NCBI GenBank assembly: GCA_040752195.1
Contig: JBFMFC010000015.1
Location: 1 to 64,000, forward strand
Source of the DNA: DSNY01 sp040752195
Lineage (GTDB): Bacteria > Pseudomonadota > Gammaproteobacteria > Burkholderiales > Burkholderiaceae_F
DNA length: 64,000 bases
Direction: 5' to 3'
The notes beneath the pieces were generated by a model. The model ran no database searches. It was not told the DNA's origin and saw only the letters and a program-made list of their open reading frames with translations. The first letter of the stretch is position 1. Each line of letters begins with the position of its first letter. The position numbers and the translations under genes are program-made. Shown in pieces: positions 1-10,463 of the stretch.

Positions 1-1
1 G

Positions 2-163
2 ACCTACGCGACGCGAGCCGACGCGATGGCCGACCTGTTCGAGTACATCGAGGTGTTCTACAACCGGAGTCGCCGCCGCTCCACGCTGGGCTACAACTCG
101 CCGGTTCGGTTCCTCGAGAACTGGATCAGCAGGGATGCCGCTCAGCAATCCAAGGCGGCATAG
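2..163 (+). pseudogene. IS3-family transposase, C-terminal end only
   Basis: The frame is open from the window edge and gives 53 residues ending in a stop at 161-163. The stretch FYNRSRRRSTLGYNSP is the typical end of the IS3-family OrfB integrase (rve) domain, with the FYN-R-H/R-S-LGY-SP pattern. Only the last part of the catalytic domain is present, so whether the element is whole outside the window cannot be told. I could not recognise the right terminal inverted repeat in the bases that follow. The element lies about 265 bases beyond the 3' end of the tmRNA gene, a common insertion zone for mobile DNA. Confidence 0.75.
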
Positions 164-388
164 GAACGGCCCCTTGGAAGGCGAAATTCGATGGGCACCT
201 CAAGTTGCTAACCTCAATCGACCGCCTCTAAACCCGCGCCAGCAAAGCAAGTGGCCCGAGAACGCTCGCGCGACCACCAGAGAAAACGGCGAACAGAGAG
301 GCGGCAGCGGGGGCAGAAGCACCGCCTTCGCACGGGTGGCGCTCGCGAGGCAATGCCCGGAAACCGCGCCACCACGGGGGGAACGGGC
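164..388. other. Non-coding stretch between IS remnant and ssrA terminator
   Basis: No convincing gene is seen here. The short reading frames in both directions lack recognisable motifs and ribosome binding sites. It may hold the right end of the insertion sequence and, if an island was inserted at ssrA, one attachment site. I could not identify a repeat of the tmRNA 3' end within it. Confidence 0.4.
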
Positions 389-417
389 AAAAAAAGACCC
401 AACCGATGAGGGCTGGG
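389..417 (-). terminator. Rho-independent terminator of ssrA
   Basis: Read on the minus strand, a 7-bp stem (CCCAGCC / GGTTGGG, one G-T pair) with a six-base loop is followed by TC and a run of seven T. It begins 12 bases after the mature tmRNA 3' end, which is the right place for the ssrA terminator. Confidence 0.85.
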
Positions 418-428
418 ATCTTGGGTGC

Positions 429-794
429 TGGTGGAGGCGGCGGGAATCGAACCCGCGTCCACGAGAGTTCCACAGGCAGTTCTACATGCGTAGCCGGTCT
501 ATTTGAGTCTCGCCGTGCGCTTAGCCGATCGGCAGGCCGACGCACGGCCAGTCGCTGGGTCTCGATGTCCGGCGTCGCGACCCCGCCGGCATCCAGCCTC
601 TGTCAATGTCGCTGCTGTCGAGTTGCCCCGACCTAGCCCAGGGGCCGGCTAGTGCAGCGTCTCACCGGGATTAAGCGGCGAGAGCGAAACGCTCGTCGTT
701 GGCGTTTGTAGGTTTCCAGATGGATTTACGAGGTCTCTGGCCCTCGGCATGCACTGCGCTGCTTCGCGCCCCGTGTCGAAACCAGGTCGCCCCC
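429..794 (-). ncRNA. ssrA: Transfer-messenger RNA (tmRNA)
   Basis: tmRNA rescues ribosomes stalled on broken messages and tags the nascent peptide for proteolysis. On the minus strand the gene begins GGGGGCGACC and ends with a T-arm (GGTTCGATTCCCGCC) and an encoded CCA. The ends GGGGGCG and CGCCTCC pair over seven bases with one G-U, forming the acceptor stem, so this is the one-piece form and not the permuted two-piece form. The length is 366 nt, which is usual. An internal frame encodes the tag peptide. The gene lies just downstream of gph on the same strand. An imperfect hairpin (802-822) sits directly upstream of the 5' end. RNase P and 3' trimming are expected to make the mature ends. 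Confidence 0.95.
671..703 (-). other. tmRNA proteolysis tag coding segment
   Basis: Within the tmRNA, the codons GCC AAC GAC GAG CGT TTC GCT CTC GCC GCT TAA encode ANDERFALAA and a stop. The terminal ALAA is the ClpXP degron found in proteobacterial tags, and this version is typical of betaproteobacteria. Confidence 0.93.
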
Positions 795-850
795 AGCGAT
801 CGCAGTTTAGCTCGCTAACTGCGGCCGCGGCGCCGGATTTCAACCGCGCG

Positions 851-1528
851 TCAGCCCGCCAGGCCCGGCAGTTCGAGCAGGCCGCGCGGCTGCGCGATCA
901 CGAAGTCGCCGCCCCACGCAGAGCCGTCCGACCCGTCACCCATGTACCCGTAGCGGGCGACGACGGTGACCACACCCGCCGCCCGCCCGGCTTGCACGTC
1001 GCGCAGATCGTCGCCGACGTAGGCAGTGCGAGCGGGCACGCCGCCGCAAAGGCGCAATGCGTGCAGCAGCGGCTCGGGGTGCGGCTTGGCATGGGCGGTC
1101 GTATCGCCGCTGACGACGCAGGTCGCGCGCTCGGCGAGCCCGAGCGCCGCGAGTAGCGGAAGCGTAAAGCGAGCGATCTTGTTGGTGACGATGCCCCAGC
1201 GGCGGCCTCGGCGTTCGAGCGCAGCGAGCGTCTCGTCCATGCCGGGGAACAGTCGCGAGTGCACGCACAGCGCCTGCTCGTAGTAGACGAAGAACTGCTG
1301 CCGCAGCGGCTCGTAGTCCGGCTCGCCGGGGGCCAGCCTGAACGCCCGGCCGATCATCCCGCGCGCTCCGTGGCTGGCGAACGGGCGCAACGCTTCGAGC
1401 GGCAGTTCGGCGAGCCCACGCTCCCGACGCAGACGGTTGACCGCGGCCGCGAGATCGGGTGCGGTGTCGACCAGCGTCCCGTCCAGATCGAACAGCACGA
1501 CTTCGATCGGCACGGCCGGCTCGCTCAT
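851..1528 (-). CDS. gph: Phosphoglycolate phosphatase, HAD family
   Basis: The enzyme hydrolyses 2-phosphoglycolate to glycolate, salvaging the product of DNA 3'-end repair or oxygenase activity. The 225-residue protein carries the HAD motifs in order: FDLDGTLVD with the nucleophile Asp14 and acid/base Asp16, IVTNK (motif II), the Lys in HAKPHP (motif III), and YVGDDLRD (motif IV). The cap insertion after motif I has the size of the Gph/PGP subfamily. The ATG overlaps the ubiG stop as ATGA (1525-1528), which implies translational coupling. ubiG-gph is a standard betaproteobacterial pair. Related HAD phosphatases share these motifs, so substrate specificity rests on context. Confidence 0.88.
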   Translation of the reverse strand: MSEPAVPIEVVLFDLDGTLVDTAPDLAAAVNRLRRERGLAELPLEALRPFASHGARGMIGRAFRLAPGEPDYEPLRQQFFVYYEQALCVHSRLFPGMDETLAALERRGRRWGIVTNKIARFTLPLLAALGLAERATCVVSGDTTAHAKPHPEPLLHALRLCGGVPARTAYVGDDLRDVQAGRAAGVVTVVARYGYMGDGSDGSAWGGDFVIAQPRGLLELPGLAG

Positions 1529-2226
1529 GCGGGCTTGCGGCAGGCCGCGAGGTAGTTGACGTCGGTATCGCGGCCGAGCGCGAACTTCCGCGTCAGCGGG
1601 TTGTAGGTCATGCCCAGCACCTCGACCACGTCGAGCCCGGCGTCGCGCACCGCGGCCGCCAGTTCGCTCGGGCGGATGAACTTCGCGTACTCGTGGGTGC
1701 CGCGCGGCAGCAGCCGCAGCACGTACTCCGCGCCGATGATCGCGAGCAGGAAAGACTTCGGATTGCGGTTGATCGTCGAGAAGAACACCCAGCCGCCGGG
1801 ACGCGCGAGTGTGGCGCACGCGCGCACGCTGCTCGCCGGGTCGGGTACGTGCTCGAGCATCTCCATGCAGGTGACGACGTCGAACGCGCCGGGCTGTTCG
1901 CGCGCGAGCGCTTCGGCCGAGATCTCGCGGTACTCGACGTCGGCGCCGCTTTCGAGCGCGTGCAGCTCGGCGACCTGCAACGGCTTGCTCGACAGGTCGA
2001 TGCCGGTGACGCGCGCGCCGCGGGCGGCCATGCCTTCGGCGAGGATGCCGCCGCCGCAGCCGACGTCGAGTACGCGCTTGCCGGACAGACGCGCATGGCG
2101 GTCGATCCAGTCCAGCCGCAGCGGGTTGAGCGCGTGCAGCGGCCCCATCGCGCCGTCCGGATCCCACCAGCGATGCGCGATGTCGGCGAACTTGCGCAGT
2201 TCTGCGGGATCGACGTTGGGGTTCAT
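1525..2226 (-). CDS. ubiG: Ubiquinone biosynthesis O-methyltransferase UbiG
   Basis: UbiG performs both SAM-dependent O-methylations in ubiquinone synthesis. The 233-residue protein has the N-terminal signature with HRWWDP (residues 18-23), the SAM-binding loop VLDVGCGGG (52-60), the acidic residue of motif II in TGIDLS, and CMEMLEHVPDP. The downstream HEYAKFIRPSEL block is typical of UbiG. I chose the ATG at 2226, which gives MNPNVDPAEL and fits the family N terminus. The frame stays open 20 codons further upstream, but those residues look like leader sequence. It is the first gene of the ubiG-gph pair and is separated from the upstream ompA-like gene by a terminator. Confidence 0.95.
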   Translation of the reverse strand: MNPNVDPAELRKFADIAHRWWDPDGAMGPLHALNPLRLDWIDRHARLSGKRVLDVGCGGGILAEGMAARGARVTGIDLSSKPLQVAELHALESGADVEYREISAEALAREQPGAFDVVTCMEMLEHVPDPASSVRACATLARPGGWVFFSTINRNPKSFLLAIIGAEYVLRLLPRGTHEYAKFIRPSELAAAVRDAGLDVVEVLGMTYNPLTRKFALGRDTDVNYLAACRKPA

Positions 2227-2287
2227 GGCAGCGATGAGGCGCGGGCGAACGGCGCCGGCGAGTGTAGCGGCCGCGGTGCGCGGCACG

Positions 2288-2314
2288 AAAAAAGAAGCCC
2301 CGCCGAAGCGGGGC
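2288..2314 (-). terminator. Rho-independent terminator of the ompA-like gene
   Basis: On the minus strand a perfect 7-bp stem GCCCCGC / GCGGGGC with a TTCG tetraloop is followed by TTC and a run of six T. It lies 23 bases after the stop codon at 2337 and separates the ompA-like gene from ubiG. Confidence 0.9.
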
Positions 2315-2336
2315 CTGAAGTTCGGGTCGCTCGCCG

Positions 2337-3041
2337 TCAGGGCTTGATGGTGCGAGTGCCGACGACTTCGATCTCGACGCGGCGGTTCTTCGCGCGCCCC
2401 TCGGGGGTGCGGTTGTCGGCGATCGGCTGCGACGAACCCTTGCCCTCGGTGTAGATGCGGTTCGGCTCGATGCCCTTGCTGACGAGGTACTTCTTCACCG
2501 CTTCAGCGCGCTGCAGCGACAGGCGCTGGTTGGCGGCGGGCGAGCCGACGTTGTCGGTGTGGCCGACGACGATGATCACCTCGAGGTTGATGCCTTTCAG
2601 CTTCGACACGAGATCGTCGAGCCGCGCTTGCGCTTCCTTGTCGCTGACCGCATTGGCGGTGGCGAAGCGCACGTCGGCGGCGAAGGTGACCTTCTCGCTG
2701 ACCGGTTTCGGCGGAGCCGGCGGCGCTGGCGGCGGCGGAGGTGGCGGCGGCGCGGCGGGCGGTGGCGGCGGCGGTGGTGGCGGAGGCGGTGGCGGCGGGG
2801 GTGGCGGAGGCGGCGGCGGCAGCAGCGACGCGTCGCACTCCTTCAGCGCCAGATCCTTGTTGAAGTAACCCGTGCGCCAGCACAGGCCGAAGGGATCGAC
2901 CACGACGTTGCCGTTGGGGCTGAGCACGTAGCCGCTGTTCTTCGTGTCCCCTTTGATGTCCTTGCCCTGCGCCAGTGCGCTACCGGAGGCAGCGACCATC
3001 GCAGTCGCGAACAGGTAACCCAGCTTCGCGGAATTGTTCAT
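2337..3041 (-). CDS. OmpA-family outer-membrane protein with long polyproline linker
   Basis: A 234-residue exported protein that should tie the outer membrane to peptidoglycan. A Sec signal peptide ends at ALA-Q (about residue 24). A short segment with two Cys is followed by 21 consecutive prolines (75-95), two Ala, eight more Pro and an A/P/K stretch. The OmpA C-terminal domain (about 115-230) has GHTDNVGS, the LSLQRAEAVKKYL helix and NRRVEIEV, which include the Asp and Arg that bind diaminopimelate. There is no N-terminal eight-stranded barrel of normal size. The start at 3041 is supported by AGGAG five bases upstream; an in-frame ATG at 3053 is possible. OmpA-like genes upstream of ubiG are usual in Burkholderiales. 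Confidence 0.88.
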   Translation of the reverse strand: MNNSAKLGYLFATAMVAASGSALAQGKDIKGDTKNSGYVLSPNGNVVVDPFGLCWRTGYFNKDLALKECDASLLPPPPPPPPPPPPPPPPPPPPPAAPPPPPPPPAPPAPPKPVSEKVTFAADVRFATANAVSDKEAQARLDDLVSKLKGINLEVIIVVGHTDNVGSPAANQRLSLQRAEAVKKYLVSKGIEPNRIYTEGKGSSQPIADNRTPEGRAKNRRVEIEVVGTRTIKP

Positions 3042-3152
3042 CTTTCTCCTCACTGTTGTTCGCAGTGTCCTGCGCAGGACGATGTGTCCGTCGGCAAATA
3101 TACCGCAGCACAGTGCAAGTCCTTCATGGGCGGGGCCGGCGGAGACGCGCGG

Positions 3153-4490
3153 CTACGCGGGAGCTTGCAGGTGCGCCTGCGCCTTCTGCCGCCATGCCGC
3201 CGCGCTGGCCATGACCTCTGTCGTTACGTCGGTGTCGAGCGCGAGCTGTCGCTTCTTGACAACAGCCCGCCCCGCGACCCACACGTCGCTGACGTGCTCG
3301 CGTCCGCACGCGTAGACGAGGTGGGACAGCGGGTCGTAACACGGCTGCGTTTCGATCTCGTTCAGCGCGAAGGCGACGAGGTCGGCCTCCTTGCCGGTTT
3401 CGATCGAGCCGATCCGGTCTCCGAGCCCGAGCGCGCGGGCCGCGCCGAGCGTGGCGCATTCGAGCGCCTGCGCGGCGGGCAGCACCGCCGCGTCGTCGGC
3501 GACGCCCTTGGCGAGCAGCGCGCCGAGCCGCATCTCGTCCAGCAAGTCGAGCCGGTTGTTGCTCGCGGCGCCGTCGGTGCCGAAAACGACGTTGACCCCT
3601 GCGCGCAGCAGGGCGCCGACGTTCGCGATGCCGCTGGCGAGCTTCAGGTTCGACGCCGGGCAGTGTGCGACCGACGCGCCGCGGCCGGCGAGCAGCGCGA
3701 TCTCGGAGTCGTCCAGATGCACCGCGTGCACGGCGATCAGCCGCTCGCTGACGAGGCCGAGCCGGTCCAGCCGCGCCAGCGGCCGCACGCCGTAGCGCTG
3801 CCGCGACTCCTCGATCTCGGCCGCGGTTTCGTGCACGTGCGTGTGGATCGGCAGGTCGAGCTCTTCGGCGAGCATCGCGATGCGCTCGAGCGTGGCGTCG
3901 GCGACCGTGTACGGCGCGTGCGGCGCGAGGGTGAAACTGGCGAGCGCATCGCCGCGGAATTCGTCACGCGCGGCCAGCCCCTTGCGCAGGTAGTCCTCGG
4001 CGTCGGACGCGTACGCGGTCGGGAACTCGATCGCGATGATGCCCGCCACCGCGCGCATGCCGACCTCGCGCAGCGCGCGCAGCGCGGCCTGCGGATAGAA
4101 GTACATGTCGGAGCAGCAGGTCACGCCGGCGCGCAGCATCTCCAGCGCGGCGAGCCGCGTGCCGTCGTAGACGAACTGCTCGGACGCGAGCGCGGCTTCG
4201 AGCGGCCAGATGCGCTCCTTCAGCCAGCGCATCAGCGGCAGGTCGTCGCCGACGCCGCGCAGCAGCGTCATCGCCGCGTGCGTGTGCGCGTTGACCAGGC
4301 CCGGCGTGACGACGTGCTCGGCAAGCTGTATGCGCTCGCGCGCGGCGTAGCGTTCGCGCGCCGCCGCGATCGGCGCGAGCCCCGCGATCCGGCCGGCATC
4401 GATCGCGATGGCATGGTTTTCCAGAACGACGCCGGCGGGACGGACGGGGACGATCCAGCGGCATTCGATCAGCGTGTCGACGGTCTGCAT
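3153..4490 (-). CDS. TRZ/ATZ-family amidohydrolase, MtaD-like deaminase
   Basis: This 445-residue protein belongs to the metal-dependent amidohydrolases that deaminate 5'-methylthioadenosine, S-adenosylhomocysteine or related purines and triazines. The metal ligands are visible: HTH (His69, His71) after VTPGLVNA, His218 in PIHTHVHE, His258 in VHAVHLDD, and Asp306 in FGTDGAASNN. The start at 4490 (MQTVDTLIE) matches the usual N terminus and length near 440. The frame extends 64 codons upstream, but those are Arg-rich and overlap the gyrA promoter region. A TRZ/ATZ hydrolase next to ubiG is common in this group. The substrate is inferred from family, not shown. Confidence 0.85.
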   Translation of the reverse strand: MQTVDTLIECRWIVPVRPAGVVLENHAIAIDAGRIAGLAPIAAARERYAARERIQLAEHVVTPGLVNAHTHAAMTLLRGVGDDLPLMRWLKERIWPLEAALASEQFVYDGTRLAALEMLRAGVTCCSDMYFYPQAALRALREVGMRAVAGIIAIEFPTAYASDAEDYLRKGLAARDEFRGDALASFTLAPHAPYTVADATLERIAMLAEELDLPIHTHVHETAAEIEESRQRYGVRPLARLDRLGLVSERLIAVHAVHLDDSEIALLAGRGASVAHCPASNLKLASGIANVGALLRAGVNVVFGTDGAASNNRLDLLDEMRLGALLAKGVADDAAVLPAAQALECATLGAARALGLGDRIGSIETGKEADLVAFALNEIETQPCYDPLSHLVYACGREHVSDVWVAGRAVVKKRQLALDTDVTTEVMASAAAWRQKAQAHLQAPA

Positions 4491-4665
4491 GGCGGGTCTC
4501 ATGCGCCGGGCCGCACCCGTTACGGCGGGCCTGCGGCGGCGCTGGGGCAATGGTGCCACGACCCCGGCCGGACGCGGTCGCGCTGATAGACTTTGATCCT
4601 TTGCAGAGCCGGTTCGCCGCGCCTGCCGTCGCACCCGGCGCGGCCGGGTGCCGGATCGCACCCAG
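4491..4665. promoter_or_regulatory. Divergent promoter region of mtaD-like gene and gyrA
   Basis: These 175 bases separate two divergently transcribed genes, so promoters for both must lie here. A GTG at 4648 is in frame with gyrA but would add six residues not found in the family. I could not pick out convincing -35/-10 boxes. Confidence 0.4.
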
Positions 4666-7290
<2,625 letters not shown>

Positions 7291-7335
7291 GTCGGCCCGT
7301 TGCCTGTGCGCCGATGCAGGACCCCGGTCGTGGCC

Positions 7336-8406
7336 ATGGATGATCAACTCAAGCCGCTGCGAGTCGCGATCGACGCGGTCGACCGCAAGCTCGTCGAGCT
7401 GCTGAACGAACGCGCGCGGCTCGCGCAGGAAGTCGGCCGCGTCAAACAGGGCGCGAACGCGCCCGTGTACCGGCCCGAGCGCGAAGCCGAGGTGCTGCGC
7501 AAGGTCGCGAGTCTGAACCGCGGCCCGCTCGCCGATTCGGCGCTGACCGGGATCTACCGCGAGGTGATCTCGGCATGTCGCGCGATCGAGCGGCCGCTGC
7601 GCGTCGCCTACCTCGGCCCGGCCGGAACCTTCTCCGAGCTGGCGATGATCCGGCAGTTCGGCTCGGGCGTGCACGGCGAGCCCTGTGTGTCGATCGACGA
7701 GGTGTTCCGCTCGGCCGAGGCCGGCGGCGCGGACTTCGCGATCGTTCCGGTCGAGAACTCGACCGAGGGCGCGGTCAGCCGCTCGCTCGATCTGCTTCTC
7801 GTGACGCCGCTGAAGATCCTCGCCGAAGTATCGGTGCCGGTGCGGCATCACCTGCTGACGCAGAGCGGAACGCTCGACGGCGTCAAGCGCATCGTCAGCC
7901 ATCCGCAGACCTTCGGCCAATGCGCCGGCTGGCTCAATCTGCACCTGCCCACGCTCGAGCGCGTTTCGGTCGCGAGCAACGCTGAGGCGGCGCGGCTCGC
8001 GGCGAGCGACCCGGCGACCGCCGCGATCGCCGGCGAGAACGCAGCCACGCTGTACGGACTGCAGATCGCCGCGAGCCACATCCAGGACGATCCGCAGAAC
8101 CGCACCCGTTTCGTGGTGCTCGGCCGGCAGGAGACGCAGCCGACGGGGCGCGACAAGACTTCGCTGATCCTGTCCGTGCCGAACAAGGCCGGCGCCGTCT
8201 ATCACATGCTCACGCCGTTGGCCGAGCACGGCGTTTCGATGACGCGCTTCGAGTCGCGCCCGGCGAAGCTCGGCGCCTGGGAGTATTACTTCTACGTCGA
8301 CATCGAGGGCCACGAGCGTGATCCGAAGGTCGCGGCCGCGCTCGTGGCGCTGCGCGAGGTCTGCGCCTATTACAAGAGCCTCGGCTCGTATCCGATGGAA
8401 GCGTGA
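7336..8406 (+). CDS. pheA: Bifunctional chorismate mutase / prephenate dehydratase (P-protein)
   Basis: The enzyme converts chorismate to prephenate and then to phenylpyruvate for phenylalanine synthesis. The 356-residue protein has an AroQ chorismate mutase domain (about 1-90, with DAVDRKLVELLNERA), a prephenate dehydratase domain (about 95-275, starting VAYLGPAGTFSE and with NRTRFVVL near its end), and an ACT domain with ESRP that senses phenylalanine. Feedback inhibition is therefore expected. The start at 7336 follows the family N terminus (MDDQLKPLR). It lies 45 bases after gyrA; serC, which usually sits between the two in betaproteobacteria, is absent. Confidence 0.96.
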   Translation: MDDQLKPLRVAIDAVDRKLVELLNERARLAQEVGRVKQGANAPVYRPEREAEVLRKVASLNRGPLADSALTGIYREVISACRAIERPLRVAYLGPAGTFSELAMIRQFGSGVHGEPCVSIDEVFRSAEAGGADFAIVPVENSTEGAVSRSLDLLLVTPLKILAEVSVPVRHHLLTQSGTLDGVKRIVSHPQTFGQCAGWLNLHLPTLERVSVASNAEAARLAASDPATAAIAGENAATLYGLQIAASHIQDDPQNRTRFVVLGRQETQPTGRDKTSLILSVPNKAGAVYHMLTPLAEHGVSMTRFESRPAKLGAWEYYFYVDIEGHERDPKVAAALVALREVCAYYKSLGSYPMEA

Positions 8407-8447
8407 GCCGGGTCGCGAGTCAACGCCAACGCACTGAGGGTCCCCAC

Positions 8448-9578
8448 ATGGCAGCGGTTCCTTCCACCGTGGCTTCGGCGATCGCCGCGCTCGAGTACGT
8501 GCGCGCGATCGCGCCGTATCAGGCGGGCAAGCCGATCGAGGAACTGGCGCGCGAGTTTGGACTCGACGCGCGCGACATCGTCAAGCTCGCGTCGAACGAG
8601 AATCCGCTCGGCATGCCCGAATCGGCCAGGCGCGCGATCGTCGCGGCGATGGGCGAGCTGGGGCGGTATCCGGATTCCAACGGCTTTGCGCTGAAGGCCG
8701 CGCTGTCGTCGAGGCTCGGCGTGCCGTCGGACTGGATCACGCTGGGCAACGGCAGCAACGACATCCTCGAGCTGGCCGCCGCGGCGACGCTCGCGCCGGG
8801 CCGAAGCTGCGTCTACGCGCAGTACTCGTTCGCCGTGTATCCACTCGCCACGCAGGCGCGCGGCGCGCGTGCGATCGTCGTGCCGGCGCGCGACTACGGT
8901 CACGACCTGGACGCGATGCTCGCGGCGGTCGCGCCGGACACGCGGCTGATGTACGTCGCCAACCCGAACAACCCGACCGGCACCTTCGTCGAGCCGGATC
9001 GTGTCGGCGCGTTTCTGGCGCGGGTCCCGCGCGAGGTCGTCGTCGTACTCGACGAGGCGTACAACGAGTACCTGCCGGCCGCGCTGCGCTTCGACAGCAC
9101 GCAGTGGGTGCGGCGCTACCCGAACCTGCTCGTGTCGCGGACGTTTTCCAAGGCGTACGGGCTGGCGGGGCTGCGTGTCGGCTACGGCATCGCGCAGCCG
9201 GAGCTCACCGACCTGCTGAACCGGGTGCGGCAGCCGTTCAACGTCAACGCCGCTGCCCTGGCGGCGGCGGCCGCGGCGCTGGACGACACGGCGTTCCTCG
9301 CGCGCAGCGACGAGGTGAATCGGCAGGGCATGGCCGAGCTGACTGCGGCCTTCGGCAAACTCGGGCTGGAGTATCTGCCGAGCTATGGCAACTTCGTGCT
9401 GGTGAAGGTCGGTCCCGCGGCGAAGGTCTATCACGAGCTGCTCAAGCGCGGCGTCATCGTGCGTCCGGTCGCCAACTACGCGCTGCCCGAGTGGCTGCGC
9501 GTGACGATCGGCTTGCCCGAGGAAAACGCCAGGTTCCTGCGCGCGCTGCCCGAAGCGCTCGCCGCAGCGCGCGGATGA
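8448..9578 (+). CDS. hisC: Histidinol-phosphate / aromatic aminotransferase
   Basis: A PLP-dependent class I/II aminotransferase of 376 residues. The family acts on histidinol phosphate and often also on phenylpyruvate or hydroxyphenylpyruvate. KLASNENPLG near the N terminus, NPNNPTGT, DEAYNEY, and SRTFSKAYGLAGLRVGYG with the PLP lysine at 235 are all present. Its place between pheA and tyrA suggests the HisC2 role, the last step of phenylalanine and tyrosine synthesis. The ATG at 8448 is preceded by GAGGG. The 3' end overlaps tyrA (ATGA). Whether it also serves histidine synthesis cannot be told from this window. Confidence 0.92.
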   Translation: MAAVPSTVASAIAALEYVRAIAPYQAGKPIEELAREFGLDARDIVKLASNENPLGMPESARRAIVAAMGELGRYPDSNGFALKAALSSRLGVPSDWITLGNGSNDILELAAAATLAPGRSCVYAQYSFAVYPLATQARGARAIVVPARDYGHDLDAMLAAVAPDTRLMYVANPNNPTGTFVEPDRVGAFLARVPREVVVVLDEAYNEYLPAALRFDSTQWVRRYPNLLVSRTFSKAYGLAGLRVGYGIAQPELTDLLNRVRQPFNVNAAALAAAAAALDDTAFLARSDEVNRQGMAELTAAFGKLGLEYLPSYGNFVLVKVGPAAKVYHELLKRGVIVRPVANYALPEWLRVTIGLPEENARFLRALPEALAAARG

Positions 9579-10453
9579 AGCTCGCGCTGATCGGTGTGGG
9601 CATGATCGGCGGTTCGGTGGCCGCCGCGCTGCGCGCTGCCTGCGCGATCGAGCGCGCGGTCGGGTTCGATGCCGACCGGAAGGCGGCGCGGCGCGGCGTC
9701 GAACTCGGCGTGCTCGACGCCGCGGCGGCGTCCGTCGAGGAAGCCGTGCGCGATGCCGATCTCGTCGTGCTCGCGGTCCCGGTCGGCGCCATGGGCGAGG
9801 TCATGCGGGCGATGGCAGCCGCGCTGCCGCCGCACGCGATCGTCACCGATGTCGGCAGCACGAAGCGGTCGGTGATCGAGGCGGCGCGCACGGCGCTGGC
9901 GGAGGCGGGCGGCGTGCCGATCCGCCGCTTCGTTCCGGGGCATCCGATCGCCGGCCGCGAGCTGCCCGGCGTCGAGCACGCCGACGCGGACCTGTTTCGC
10001 GGTCGGCTCTACATCTGCACGCCGACCGAGGAGACGGGTCCGGAGGCGCGCGCCACGGTCGAGGATCTGTGGCGGCGCATGGGCGCGAACGTCGTGACGA
10101 TGGACCCCGCCGAACACGACCGCGTGTTCGCGGCGGTCAGCCATCTGCCGCACCTGCTCGCGTTCGCGCTCGTGGCGCGGATCGCGTCCGAACCCGACGG
10201 CGAACGCAAGCTCGGGTTTGCGGGCGCCGGTTTCCGCGACTTCACGCGCATCGCCGCCAGCAGCCCGGCGATGTGGCGCGACGTCTGCGTCGCCAACCGC
10301 GCCGCGCTCGGCGACGAATTGCGCGGCTACCGCGCGCTGCTCGACGAGCTGCAGCGCGCGGTCGACGCGGGCGACGCGGCGGCGCTCGAGGCGACCTTCG
10401 ACCTCGCCAGCCGGACGCGCCGGGCCCACGCGCGGACCTTCGATGCGGAGTGA
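9575..10453 (+). CDS. tyrA: Prephenate dehydrogenase
   Basis: The protein oxidatively decarboxylates prephenate (or arogenate) to make tyrosine. It is 292 residues and monofunctional, without a chorismate mutase domain. The N-terminal Rossmann motif is LIGVGMIGGSVAAAL. Later come TDVGSTK, the conserved substrate loop GHPIAGRE, the SHLPHLLAFAL helix, and GFRDFTRIAASSPAMW. The ATG overlaps the hisC stop (9575-9578), so translation is coupled. The downstream aroA start is within a few bases. Cofactor preference cannot be read safely from the sequence. Confidence 0.95.
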   Translation: MKLALIGVGMIGGSVAAALRAACAIERAVGFDADRKAARRGVELGVLDAAAASVEEAVRDADLVVLAVPVGAMGEVMRAMAAALPPHAIVTDVGSTKRSVIEAARTALAEAGGVPIRRFVPGHPIAGRELPGVEHADADLFRGRLYICTPTEETGPEARATVEDLWRRMGANVVTMDPAEHDRVFAAVSHLPHLLAFALVARIASEPDGERKLGFAGAGFRDFTRIAASSPAMWRDVCVANRAALGDELRGYRALLDELQRAVDAGDAAALEATFDLASRTRRAHARTFDAE

Positions 10454-10463
10454 ACCGAGCGCA

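Noticed and set aside
429..500. tRNA-like sequence with T-arm and CCA on the minus strand
   Set aside because: It is the 3' tRNA-like end of the tmRNA; the 5' partner strand of the acceptor stem lies at 788-794.
4648..4665. GTG at 4648 as the gyrA start
   Set aside because: It would add six residues absent from the family; the ATG at 4666 gives the standard N terminus and puts Thr83/Asp87/Tyr122 in register with E. coli.
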